Shown piece after piece: positions 6,749 to 13,816 of a stretch of DNA of 37,384 nt (position 1 is its first letter; each line of letters begins with the position of its first letter). The translations under genes were made by a program, and so were the position numbers. This DNA comes from Candidatus Methanomethylophilaceae archaeon (GTDB lineage Archaea; Thermoplasmatota; Thermoplasmata; Methanomassiliicoccales; Methanomethylophilaceae), in contig CALUHQ010000048.1 in the NCBI GenBank assembly GCA_944320485.1, positions 1 through 37,384 on the forward strand. The letters are read 5' to 3'. The notes beneath the pieces were generated by a model. It did not search any database. It was not told the DNA's origin and was given only the letters and a program-made list of their open reading frames with translations.

Positions 6749-7449
6749 GGAGAATCGAAAGACGAAATCAACTTAAAGAAGATATTTCTACAATCAAACG
6801 GGTAGATAATCTGCATTGCGGTGTTGATGAGGCCGGAAGGGGATCCGTGATGGGGCCCCTCGTCGTAGGGGCCGTCTTCGTCGAGGATGACGGACCGCTC
6901 GTGGAAATAGGTGTCAAGGATTCCAAGAAGCTCACACCCCGTAGACGCGAGAGGATGTACGACGAGATCGTCGCTACTGCAGGATGGACGGTCGTCATCG
7001 CATCGGCAGGAGACATAGACTCCCGGAGGAAGACCATGTCCCTCAACGATGTGGAGCTTCACATGTTCGCGGAGGCCGTGTCCGCCAACCCCGTGACACA
7101 AGTGTACGCCGACTGTCCGGACGTGAACGAGGCTTCGTTCTCCCGCAGACTGGGCGCGCTCGTGCCAGATGCAGAGATTATAGCAAAACATAAAGCAGAT
7201 GACTCATACCCTGTCGTATCCGCCGCTTCGATAGTGGCCAAGGTCACCAGGGACAGGATGATGGACGACATCCGCGCCGAGTTCGACGTGAACATCGGCA
7301 GCGGCTATCCCAGCGACCACTACACCATGGACTTCATCGACTCCTGGATAAAGGAGAACGGAAAGGCCCCCGAACATGTCAGGTGCTCATGGGAGCCGGT
7401 CAGGCAGATGCTGTCCGCCAGGGCCAACACGAAGCTCAGCGACTGGTGA
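6742..7449 (+). CDS. rnhB: ribonuclease HII
   Basis: A 235-residue RNase HII, which removes ribonucleotides and RNA primers from RNA-DNA hybrids. Asp29 and Glu30 in CGVDEAGRG are catalytic. VKDSKKLTPRRRE, the later YADCPD acid and KHKADDSYPVVSAASIVAKVTRD complete the active site. The only ATG before the DEAGRG motif is at 6742, which overlaps the divergent mptA start. The first 20 codons are AT-rich, and the mptA TATA box lies inside them. True initiation may therefore be at a non-AUG codon farther in, such as the CTG at 6811. The SCP2-like gene follows after 4 bases. Confidence 0.92.
   Translation: MPWRIERRNQLKEDISTIKRVDNLHCGVDEAGRGSVMGPLVVGAVFVEDDGPLVEIGVKDSKKLTPRRRERMYDEIVATAGWTVVIASAGDIDSRRKTMSLNDVELHMFAEAVSANPVTQVYADCPDVNEASFSRRLGALVPDAEIIAKHKADDSYPVVSAASIVAKVTRDRMMDDIRAEFDVNIGSGYPSDHYTMDFIDSWIKENGKAPEHVRCSWEPVRQMLSARANTKLSDW
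6771..6778 (-). promoter_or_regulatory. TATA box of mptA, possibly shared with rnhB
   Basis: The minus strand reads CTTTAAGT, identical to the box before the prenyl synthase at 32657-32664. Its centre lies 26 bases from the mptA ATG. The near-palindromic core could also serve the plus strand for rnhB. Confidence 0.55.
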
Positions 7450-7453
7450 GAAA

Positions 7454-7786
7454 ATGAGCATGCAGAACGAGATCCAGGAAGTCATCGACAGATTCCACAG
7501 GAAGATGGAGAAGGACGAGAACCTCAGGAAGGAGGTCGAACCGCTCACCAAGACGTTCAACCTCGACCTCGGGACCGAGGGCTACTGCCTCAAACTCAAG
7601 GACGCCAAGATCTACTACTTCGAACCCGTCCTCGACGAGAACGCGGACGTGACCGTCACCACCACTCCCGACAACCTCAGGGGTCTCATCGACGGTACGC
7701 TCAGGCCGATGCGTGCGTACGTCCTGAAGAAGATCACCGTCAAAGGGAAGATCGACGACCTCATGTTCCTCAAGAAGCTCTTCTGA
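7454..7786 (+). CDS. SCP2 sterol-binding-like domain protein
   Basis: A 110-residue protein starting MSMQNEIQEVIDRFHRKM. It has an N-terminal helix and then the SCP2-like beta sheet: EGYCLKLKDAKIYYFEP, an ADVTVTTTPDNLRGLIDG segment and the ending KKITVKGKIDDLMFLKKLF. SCP2 domains bind lipids or other hydrophobic ligands. In archaea the ligand is unknown. It follows rnhB by 4 bases. The frame opens upstream at 7376, but that part overlaps rnhB and does not look like protein, so the ATG at 7454 is chosen. No membrane segment is visible. Confidence 0.78.
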   Translation: MSMQNEIQEVIDRFHRKMEKDENLRKEVEPLTKTFNLDLGTEGYCLKLKDAKIYYFEPVLDENADVTVTTTPDNLRGLIDGTLRPMRAYVLKKITVKGKIDDLMFLKKLF

Positions 7787-7819
7787 ACCGTTTGGTCGGA
7801 AGGCTTCGGCCGGAATATC

Positions 7820-7827
7820 TTTAAATA
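7820..7827 (+). promoter_or_regulatory. TATA box of the initiator tRNA gene
   Basis: TTTAAATA is a consensus archaeal box A. Its centre is 28 bases upstream of the tRNA 5' end at 7852. Confidence 0.75.
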
Positions 7828-7851
7828 TCAGTCCTGACTAGCGGGATTCAC

Positions 7852-7929
7852 AGCGAGGTGGGGTAGCCAGGATATCCCGTCGGGCTCATAACCCGGAGAC
7901 CGGTCGTTCAAATCGACCCCTCGCTACCA
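7852..7929 (+). tRNA. initiator tRNA-Met (CAT)
   Basis: The 78 bases fold as a cloverleaf. The acceptor stem is AGCGAGG/CCTCGCT with the A1-U72 pair typical of archaeal initiators. The D arm is TG-GGG...CCC. The anticodon arm is TCGGG-CTCATAA-CCCGG with anticodon CAT at 34-36 and three G-C pairs next to the loop, the hallmark of initiators. The T arm is GGTCG-TTCAAAT-CGACC, followed by discriminator A and an encoded CCA. The gene has its own TATA box and is followed by a T-run. Confidence 0.95.
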
Positions 7930-7931
7930 TC

Positions 7932-7942
7932 CCTTTTTCTTC
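7932..7942 (+). terminator. T-rich terminator after the tRNA
   Basis: CCCTTTTTCTT directly follows the encoded CCA. T-runs on the coding strand are the usual archaeal termination signal. Confidence 0.5.
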
Positions 7943-7964
7943 ATCTTCCGGTTCTTTGGTCAGG

Positions 7965-7972
7965 TTTTATTA
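7965..7972 (+). promoter_or_regulatory. TATA box of rtcA
   Basis: TTTTATTA is centred about 27 bases before the ATG at 7996. This predicts a leaderless rtcA mRNA and supports the first of two nearby ATGs. Confidence 0.6.
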
Positions 7973-7995
7973 AGACCCCCCACATACACTCGCCC

Positions 7996-9051
7996 ATGGA
8001 GATGCTCGAGATAGACGGCTCCCGCGGCGAGGGAGGGGGACAGATGGTCCGTACAACAGTGGCCATGTCCACCGTCACGGGCATACCCGTGCACCTCACC
8101 AGGATCAGGGAGAACAGGCCCACCAACGGCCTTTCCAGACAACACGTGGCCGCAGTCAACGCGGTCGCACGCATGACCGGGTCCGAGGTCGAGGGATGCA
8201 AGATCGGCTCCGGGGACCTCTACTTCACCCCGGGGGACGACCAGGTGTACAATCTGGACGTGAACATCAGTTCGGCCGGGAGCATCAGCCTCGTCCTTCA
8301 GGCGATGCTGCTCGCGGCCCGCAACCACACCCAGAGGCTGACCGTGGACATCTGCGGGGGGACCAACGTCATGTGGGCCCCGCCCATTGACTACTACCAG
8401 ACCCTGCTGTTCCCCATGATGAGCCGCATGAACATCAACGCCGAGGCCCGCATCATAGACAGGGGGTTCTATCCCCAGGGCGGGGGGCGCGTGCTCGCCA
8501 CCCTCGACCCGATAGGGGAGATCCGCCCCCTCAGGCAGGAATCCCTCGGGGAGCTCATCGCGATCCGCGGCGTCTGCTTCTGCCAGCGCCTCTCAGACTG
8601 GGTGCCGCAGGAGATGATGAAGAGCTGCAAGGAGGCGCTCAGCCCGTACGCCGATGCGGAGATCGAGCTGCAGAGGACCGAGGGCAGCTCGCAGGGTGCC
8701 GGATTGGTGCTCGTCGCGGAGTACGAGAACGGGATGCTCGGGAGCAACGCCCTTTCCTCGAGGGGGCATCCCCCGGACAAGTGCGGCAAGGACGCGGCCA
8801 ACGACCTCATAAACGAGATGGAGAGCGGATCGACCATGGACGTCCACACCGCCGACCAGCTGCTCCCGTACATGGCCATGTCGAAGGAGAGCAGCTGCTT
8901 CTCCGTCTCCAGGATCAGCAAACACCTTCTGAGCCAGATGGACACGCTGGAGTCCTTCCTCGATGTGAAGTTCGGGGTCGAGAGGAAGAACGACGTGTAC
9001 AGGTTCAGCGTCACACCGGGTGGGAGAGATGAGACCGTTCGTTCATGTTAA
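7996..9051 (+). CDS. rtcA: RNA 3'-terminal phosphate cyclase
   Basis: A 351-residue RtcA. The enzyme uses ATP to turn a 3'-phosphate on RNA into a 2',3'-cyclic phosphate via an adenylated histidine. The N-terminal signature IDGSRGEGGGQMVRTTVAMS (about 6-25), RENRPTNGLSRQH, and the C-terminal VHTADQLLPYMAM block containing the adenylated-His region are all present. FYPQGGGRV is the other conserved glycine loop. It starts at ATG 7996, with an in-frame ATG two codons later as an alternative. Its end overlaps the start of the riboflavin-pathway reductase by 23 bases, so the two are one transcript. It is one of two genes here ending in TAA. Confidence 0.93.
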   Translation: MEMLEIDGSRGEGGGQMVRTTVAMSTVTGIPVHLTRIRENRPTNGLSRQHVAAVNAVARMTGSEVEGCKIGSGDLYFTPGDDQVYNLDVNISSAGSISLVLQAMLLAARNHTQRLTVDICGGTNVMWAPPIDYYQTLLFPMMSRMNINAEARIIDRGFYPQGGGRVLATLDPIGEIRPLRQESLGELIAIRGVCFCQRLSDWVPQEMMKSCKEALSPYADAEIELQRTEGSSQGAGLVLVAEYENGMLGSNALSSRGHPPDKCGKDAANDLINEMESGSTMDVHTADQLLPYMAMSKESSCFSVSRISKHLLSQMDTLESFLDVKFGVERKNDVYRFSVTPGGRDETVRSC

Positions 9052-9661
9052 CTGCGCGATGTCGGCAGACGGGAAGATCGCCGGCTGCGACCGCACCCAG
9101 GTCACGATATCGTCGGAAGAGGACAAGACCAGGGCGAAGAACCTCCGCAGGAAGTACGACGCCATACTGGTGGGAGTCGGGACCGTCGTGGCCGACGACC
9201 CGCACCTGACCCTCAAGGACCTGGATTACGACACGAACCCAGTGAGGATCGTCCTGGACCCCCATGGCAGGACCCCCGATGACGCCCAGGTTCTCGACGA
9301 GCGCGCCCCCACCATCATGGTCACCCTGGAGGATTGCGAGAGAGAGTGGGACTGCGAGGAGACCATACGCGCCGGAAAGGACGAGATCGACCTCCCTGCG
9401 GTCCTGGAGGAGCTCGCGGAGGAGATGGGGATCGAGAACATCCTGGTCGAGGGCGGCGGACGCACCATCGCCCACTTCTTCAAGGAGGGGCTCGTCGACA
9501 GGTACACCGTCTTCGTCGGCGGCCTGATCATCGGCGGCTCCGATGCGCCCACGCCCTGTGACGGGGATGGATGGGTTGCCGATGGCGGAGTCAGGATGCA
9601 CCTCGTCAGCGCAGAGGTCCTTGGCAACGGGGCGTTGCTGACCTTCGAACCGACCAGATGA
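9029..9661 (+). CDS. arfC: 2,5-diamino-6-ribosylamino-4(3H)-pyrimidinone 5'-phosphate reductase (RibD C-terminal type)
   Basis: A 210-residue RibD_C/dihydrofolate-reductase-fold enzyme. HVNCAMSADGKIAG near the N-terminus, DAILVGVGTVVADDPHLT (about 45-62) and ENILVEGGGRTIAHF (about 137-151) are the conserved blocks. Archaeal members reduce the ribosyl side chain to ribityl with NADPH in riboflavin and F420 precursor synthesis. The frame opens at a GTG at 9020, but the ATG at 9029 is preceded by a GGGTGGGAG ribosome-binding-like stretch and gives the usual N-terminus. It overlaps the rtcA tail. It is convergent with the regulator at 9668, with 6 bases between. Confidence 0.87.
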   Translation: MRPFVHVNCAMSADGKIAGCDRTQVTISSEEDKTRAKNLRRKYDAILVGVGTVVADDPHLTLKDLDYDTNPVRIVLDPHGRTPDDAQVLDERAPTIMVTLEDCEREWDCEETIRAGKDEIDLPAVLEELAEEMGIENILVEGGGRTIAHFFKEGLVDRYTVFVGGLIIGGSDAPTPCDGDGWVADGGVRMHLVSAEVLGNGALLTFEPTR

Positions 9662-9667
9662 GCCTGT

Positions 9668-10456
9668 TCAGCTCACGATCTTCAGGACGGTCGGCTCGAC
9701 CACGAAACGGAAGTAGTTGCAGTCGGAACCGAAGACCTCGCTGGACACCAGTTCGTACGGCTTGCCGGTGGCGTCCTCCAGGATCTTGCTGAAGAACCCG
9801 ACCGCATAGTACCCCAGCGACATGGCGGAGTCCTCCGTGAAGGACGTCTCGTCCTTGATGATTATGGTCAGCGGCTTCAGGGAGAACACGCTGGCCTCGC
9901 CGAACCCCATGTTGCGGTAGTAGTCGCGGGCGTTGGCGACGGTGTCCTCGACGGTGGGTCCGGTGAGCTTCCCTCCGAGTGCCATCGCGTGTATGGATCC
10001 GAGCGCGGAGGCCATCGGCTCCACGGAGAGCCCCATGGCATCGAAGCCCAGGAAAAGGAACCTGGCCAACGCGTCCCTAGTCCTCACAGGGTCGTCCACC
10101 ACATCGGTGAGCACGTTCATGGCCTTGGTCAAGGCCTCCTCGGACGGGGGTTTCGAATGTGCCAGCATGACCGACACCAGAGAATACACCTTCCTCCTGC
10201 TGTCCTCGGGATCGTCATGTGCGGAGATGAGCGCCTCCGACACCATCTTGTCCAAATGCACCGAGAGAGTCGACTGGGCCTTCCCGGTGATGCGGGAGAG
10301 GTCCGTCAGGGACAGGTCCTTCTCCGCCAGCTCATGTAGTATCCTACGCCTGACATCGTTCGATACCTGCACAAGTCCGTTCTTGGTGTAGTACAACTCG
10401 AAATCCGTCAGTGGGCCGTCGGTCAATTCAATCACAGGTGTATCCTGTTTCTGCAT
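9668..10456 (-). CDS. winged-helix transcriptional regulator with V4R-like C-terminal domain
   Basis: A 262-residue two-domain protein. Residues about 30-95 form an ArsR-like winged helix (VSNDVRRRILHELAEKD, LSRITGKAQSTLSVHLDKM as recognition helix, SRRKVYSLV as wing). The C-terminal half ends in GFFSKILEDATGKPYELVSSEVFGSDCNYFRFVV when read in pieces, which resembles a V4R ligand-sensing domain. This is the architecture of the methanogen redox regulator MsvR, but only one cysteine is present in the C-terminal half, so the redox switch may differ. The start is uncertain: a TATA-like AAGTATAG at 10463-10470 would place initiation closer to the GTG at 10435 than to the ATG at 10456. It is divergent from mtnA and may control it, though no operator was identified. 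Confidence 0.72.
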   Translation of the reverse strand: MQKQDTPVIELTDGPLTDFELYYTKNGLVQVSNDVRRRILHELAEKDLSLTDLSRITGKAQSTLSVHLDKMVSEALISAHDDPEDSRRKVYSLVSVMLAHSKPPSEEALTKAMNVLTDVVDDPVRTRDALARFLFLGFDAMGLSVEPMASALGSIHAMALGGKLTGPTVEDTVANARDYYRNMGFGEASVFSLKPLTIIIKDETSFTEDSAMSLGYYAVGFFSKILEDATGKPYELVSSEVFGSDCNYFRFVVEPTVLKIVS

Positions 10457-10512
10457 TTAATCCTATACTTGTCGCTGTTTCGAACTGAACGCGGGATCCA
10501 CCTGGCCCCCAG

Positions 10513-10520
10513 TTTTATAA
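10513..10520 (+). promoter_or_regulatory. TATA box of the mtnA-aldolase-nop5 operon
   Basis: TTTTATAA is centred 35 bases before the ATG at 10552. Transcription near 10543 would exclude the GTG at 10522 and leave just enough leader for the AGGTG ribosome-binding site at 10542-10546. Confidence 0.65.
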
Positions 10521-10551
10521 CGTGACTGAGATGCGGAGCCCAGGTGTAACA

Positions 10552-11550
10552 ATGAAGGCCACTATCGATGGTGTGCAGAAGGACATTCGCGCCGTGTGGT
10601 TCGAGAACGGCAGGGTCATGATGATTGATCAGAGGAGGCTCCCATCCGAGATTGTCATTGTCGGATTCGAGGACCACCTGGACGTGGCGGAGGCCATCCG
10701 CAACATGACCACCAGGGGCGCACCCTCCATCGGGGCCACAGCCGCCTACGCCATGTGCCTCGCGGCCCTCGACGGATGCGACCTCGTCAAGGCCGCGGCC
10801 GACATCAAATCCGCCAGGCCCACCGCCTACGACCTGTTCTACGCCGTGGACTACATGTCCGCCAGGCTCTCGGAGGGTGCTGACCCCGTGGAGGCCGCGG
10901 ACGGGTACGCCCAGATGATGGTCGACAAATGCACGGCCATCGGACGCAACGGGGGCAGGCTCATCGAGGACGGCATGAAGCTCATGACGCACTGCAACGC
11001 CGGTGCGCTGGCCACCGTCGACGTGGGGACCGCCCTGGCCCCTATGAGGGACGCACACTCCCGCGGGGTGGACTTCTTCGTCTACGTCTCGGAGACCCGC
11101 CCCAGGCTGCAGGGGATGCAGCTCACCGCATGGGAGCTGGCACAGGAAGGGATCGACCACAGGATCATCCCGGACGGCGCCTCTGCGTACTACATGAGCC
11201 AGGGCGTCGACATGATCATCACCGGGGCCGACAGGATCGCCGCGAACGGGGACTTCGCGAACAAGATCGGGACCTTCGACAAGGCGATAGTCGCGAAGCA
11301 CTTCGGAATACCGTTCTACGTGGCCGCCCCCGCATCCACATTCAACCTAGACATGTCCGACGGGAGCAAGATCGTGATCGAGCAGAGGTCCGAGGACGAG
11401 GTCTGCATGATGAACGGGCAGAGGATCGCACCGGCCGAGTCCCATGCCCTCAACCCCGCCTTCGACGTCACCCCCGCCGAACTCGTCACCGGGTTCATCA
11501 CCGAGAAGGGGATACTCAGGCCGGACGAGATCCACCTCATGAGGGAGTGA
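10552..11550 (+). CDS. mtnA: S-methyl-5-thioribose-1-phosphate isomerase (MtnA, eIF2B-like fold)
   Basis: A 332-residue sugar-phosphate isomerase. MtnA landmarks are AVWFENGRVMMIDQRRLP near the N-terminus, MTTRGAPSIGATAAYAM, THCNAGALAT with the catalytic Cys, ETRPRLQGMQLTAWEL, and GADRIAANGDFANKIGTF with the catalytic Asp. The enzyme converts the aldose form of 5-methylthioribose-1-phosphate, or 5-deoxyribose-1-phosphate, to the ketose. The aldolase next door starts 1 base after the stop and would split the product, so the pair suggests salvage of methylthioadenosine and 5'-deoxyadenosine. The start at 10552 is supported by promoter position and an AGGTG ribosome-binding site. Confidence 0.92.
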   Translation: MKATIDGVQKDIRAVWFENGRVMMIDQRRLPSEIVIVGFEDHLDVAEAIRNMTTRGAPSIGATAAYAMCLAALDGCDLVKAAADIKSARPTAYDLFYAVDYMSARLSEGADPVEAADGYAQMMVDKCTAIGRNGGRLIEDGMKLMTHCNAGALATVDVGTALAPMRDAHSRGVDFFVYVSETRPRLQGMQLTAWELAQEGIDHRIIPDGASAYYMSQGVDMIITGADRIAANGDFANKIGTFDKAIVAKHFGIPFYVAAPASTFNLDMSDGSKIVIEQRSEDEVCMMNGQRIAPAESHALNPAFDVTPAELVTGFITEKGILRPDEIHLMRE

Positions 11551-11551
11551 C

Positions 11552-12157
11552 ATGAACGAGAGGTACGCCAGGGAGCTCCTGGCGGAGTTCTGCAAAAGGC
11601 TCTACGACCGCCAGCTCACCGTCTCCGCCGGAGGCAACATGAGCGTCAGGATATCCCCCGAGGAGGTGATCATCACCCCGTCCGGGAGGAACAAGGGGAT
11701 GCTGGAGCCCGAGGACATGGTCAAGCTGTCAATCGACGGCGAGGTCCTGTCCGCCGGGAAGCCGTCCATCGAGCACAGGTTCCATCTCGCACTATACAGG
11801 ATGAACCCCGAGACCAACGCCGTGGTCCACTGCCATCCCCTGAACTGCGTGACCCTGGCCGTCAGGAACGAGCCCATCAGGTGCAACCTCACGCCCGAGG
11901 GAGCCATGCTCCTGGGACACGTCCCCATGATCGCGTACTACACCCCGGGATCGGACGACCTGGTGGAGGCCGTGACCGCCGAGGGACATGCCAAGGCCAT
12001 GCTCATGGAGAGGCACGGCGCGCTTACCCAGGGAAGGAGCCTCGAGGAGGCCTACAACAGGATGGAGGAGCTGGAGTTCCAGGCCAGGCTCCAGCTGCTC
12101 GTGGGCGATGCCCAGGACCTGCCTGCCGACGAGGTAGAGAAGCTGTCCAGGATGTGA
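11552..12157 (+). CDS. class II aldolase/adducin family protein (fuculose-phosphate aldolase-like)
   Basis: A 201-residue class II aldolase. SAGGNMSVRI (about 25-34) binds the substrate phosphate, TPSGRNKG follows, and the zinc ligands lie in VVHCHPLN and in the later ERHGALTQG block, with a Glu in TPEGAM. Relatives include L-fuculose-1-phosphate aldolase, which gives dihydroxyacetone phosphate and lactaldehyde, and MtnB dehydratase. Placement directly after mtnA favours cleavage of 5-deoxyribulose-1-phosphate or methylthioribulose-1-phosphate, as in the known 5'-deoxyadenosine/DHAP shunt. The exact substrate is inferred. nop5 follows after 4 bases. Confidence 0.85.
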   Translation: MNERYARELLAEFCKRLYDRQLTVSAGGNMSVRISPEEVIITPSGRNKGMLEPEDMVKLSIDGEVLSAGKPSIEHRFHLALYRMNPETNAVVHCHPLNCVTLAVRNEPIRCNLTPEGAMLLGHVPMIAYYTPGSDDLVEAVTAEGHAKAMLMERHGALTQGRSLEEAYNRMEELEFQARLQLLVGDAQDLPADEVEKLSRM

Positions 12158-12161
12158 TCCG

Positions 12162-13253
12162 ATGGCGATACTTGTCACCAAATGGTTCGGCGTCTTCCTG
12201 TGCGACGAGAAGACCGGGAGGATAATCGACAAGAGGCTCATGCCCCAGGACGATGCCCAGTCCGTGTCCGAGAGGCTTGCCTCCATCCAGCGCGGGGCGC
12301 TGCTGGACGAGGAGAGGGAGCTGGCGGCGCTTGCGGAGGGCAAGCTGGCCGTCTCCGACAGGAGGCAGTCGGAGCTCGGGAAGCCGGAGCTCTTCGACTC
12401 GTCGTTCATCACCCCGGAGAAGTACGGGTTCACGCCGGAGTACATGCACGAGGTCATGATAGGCCTCGGGAAGCTGAGGACGTCCGAGCCCATACCCAGG
12501 GACAGGAACCTGGTCCAGGCCATCAGGAGCCTGGACGACCAGATCGCGACGATCAACCTCTACAACGAGAGGCTCCACGAGTGGTACGGGATGCACTTCC
12601 CCGAGCTGGCCGACTACGCGTCCGACGCCAGGTACGCGAACCTGATCGCCATGAACGGCGAGAGGGAGGGCGTGATGGAGGAGCTGGGCCTCGAGATCGA
12701 GTCCATAGGGTCAGACATGGACCCGGCCGACATGGACGCGATCCGCGACCTGGCGGACACGCTCAGCAGGCTCTACGACGACAAGGAGAGGACCGAAGGG
12801 TACATCCAGGGCATAGTCGAGGCGACCTGCCCCAACATGTGCGCCATGGTCAGCGCCCCGCTGGCCGCCAGGATGGTGTCGCTGGCCGGCGGCCTCGAGA
12901 GGCTCGCGTCCCTCCCGGCATCCACGGTCCAGCTGCTGGGCGCCGAGAAGGCCATGTTCAGGCACCTCAGGTCCGGGAAGAGGGGCCCCAAGCACGGGAT
13001 CATCTACCAGCATCCCGACGTCCACCGCTCGCCCTACTGGCAGCGCGGCAAGGTGGCCAGGGCACTGGCCGGGAAGCTTCTGATAGCGGCGAAGGTCGAC
13101 CAGTACGGCGGGGAGTTCATCGGCGACAGGCTGAACGAGGAGTTCCAGAGGAGGGTCGAGGACATCAGGCGCAGATACCCAGACCCGCCAAAGAAGCCCC
13201 AGAAGTCCGGGAAGAAGACCCGCCGCGGCAGGGGCGGGAAGGGCAAGCGCTGA
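12162..13253 (+). CDS. nop5: Nop5 (Nop56/58-like) C/D box sRNP core protein
   Basis: A 363-residue Nop5. It has an N-terminal fibrillarin-binding domain (VTKWFGVFLCDEKTGRII), a long coiled coil in the middle (about 130-220) and the NOP domain with HPDVHRSPYWQRGKVARALA and AAKVDQYGG. A strongly basic tail (KKPQKSGKKTRRGRGGKGKR) follows. Nop5 bridges L7Ae-bound guide RNA and the methyltransferase fibrillarin in 2'-O-methylation of RNA. In many archaea the fibrillarin gene follows directly. Here it does not, and the next gene is aIF5A. It is the last gene of the mtnA operon. Confidence 0.92.
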   Translation: MAILVTKWFGVFLCDEKTGRIIDKRLMPQDDAQSVSERLASIQRGALLDEERELAALAEGKLAVSDRRQSELGKPELFDSSFITPEKYGFTPEYMHEVMIGLGKLRTSEPIPRDRNLVQAIRSLDDQIATINLYNERLHEWYGMHFPELADYASDARYANLIAMNGEREGVMEELGLEIESIGSDMDPADMDAIRDLADTLSRLYDDKERTEGYIQGIVEATCPNMCAMVSAPLAARMVSLAGGLERLASLPASTVQLLGAEKAMFRHLRSGKRGPKHGIIYQHPDVHRSPYWQRGKVARALAGKLLIAAKVDQYGGEFIGDRLNEEFQRRVEDIRRRYPDPPKKPQKSGKKTRRGRGGKGKR

Positions 13254-13293
13254 GGACGATTTCGGTCAGATGTTGTATCCCACCAAAAAAACT

Positions 13294-13301
13294 CTTATAA
13301 T
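13294..13301 (+). promoter_or_regulatory. TATA box of the aIF5A-agmatinase operon
   Basis: CTTATAAT lies in the only AT-rich part of the gap. Transcription would begin near 13324, about 104 bases before the aIF5A start. Confidence 0.6.
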
Positions 13302-13323
13302 AACCCACACAATGGGGTTAGCC

Positions 13324-13427
13324 AGATAGCATGAGGTCAATTGCATTCGACCTGCGTATCGTCTGCTCCCTTGGGGGAGTGAACATCCGGCCGTGAGTCC
13401 GGTAACAACAATAGGATAGTGAGACCA
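13324..13427 (+). promoter_or_regulatory. structured leader or small RNA upstream of aIF5A
   Basis: Three short hairpins follow one another. AGGTC (13334-13338) pairs with GACCT (13349-13353). GCTCCC (13365-13370) pairs with GGGAGT (13375-13380) around a TTGG loop. CCGG (13387-13390) pairs with CCGG (13399-13402), and ACA trinucleotides lie just after at 13405-13410. No open frame explains the segment. It could be a regulatory leader or an H/ACA-like RNA. No known riboswitch was recognised. Confidence 0.35.
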
Positions 13428-13805
13428 ATGTGGGAGATGAAGGAGATCAGAGAGCTGAAAGAGGGAAGGTACGTCAATGTCGACGACGAGCCCTGCAAGA
13501 TCGTGAAGATCACGACCTCGAAGCCCGGGAAACACGGATCGGCCAAGGCCAACATCGACGCCGTGAGCATTTTCACCGGAGCCAAGAAGTCCATCGTCGG
13601 ACCTGTGAGCACCAAGGTGCAGGTCCCCATGATCGACAAGAGGAAGGGACAGGTCCTGTCCATCTCGGGCAACGAGGCCATGGTCATGGACCTCGAGACC
13701 TTCGAGCAGATCTCCATCGAGATCAACCCCGACCATGAGCAGCCCGTCGAGGAGGGAGGAGAAATCCTGTACATCGTCGCGATGGGCAGATACAAGATCA
13801 TGTGA
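13428..13805 (+). CDS. eif5A: translation initiation factor aIF5A
   Basis: A 125-residue aIF5A, which binds the ribosomal E site and helps translate difficult sequences such as polyproline. The hypusination loop is SKPGKHGSAKA, with Lys35 the predicted deoxyhypusine/hypusine site. The SH3-like N-terminal domain (MWEMKEIRELKEGRYVNV start) and the OB-fold C-terminal domain are complete. The frame opens at a GTG at 13419, but the ATG at 13428 gives the family's normal MWEMKEIRELKEG start. The agmatinase gene begins within 12 bases of its stop, which links the factor to the polyamine that supplies its modification. Confidence 0.94.
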   Translation: MWEMKEIRELKEGRYVNVDDEPCKIVKITTSKPGKHGSAKANIDAVSIFTGAKKSIVGPVSTKVQVPMIDKRKGQVLSISGNEAMVMDLETFEQISIEINPDHEQPVEEGGEILYIVAMGRYKIM

Positions 13806-13816
13806 GGTCTGAAAAC

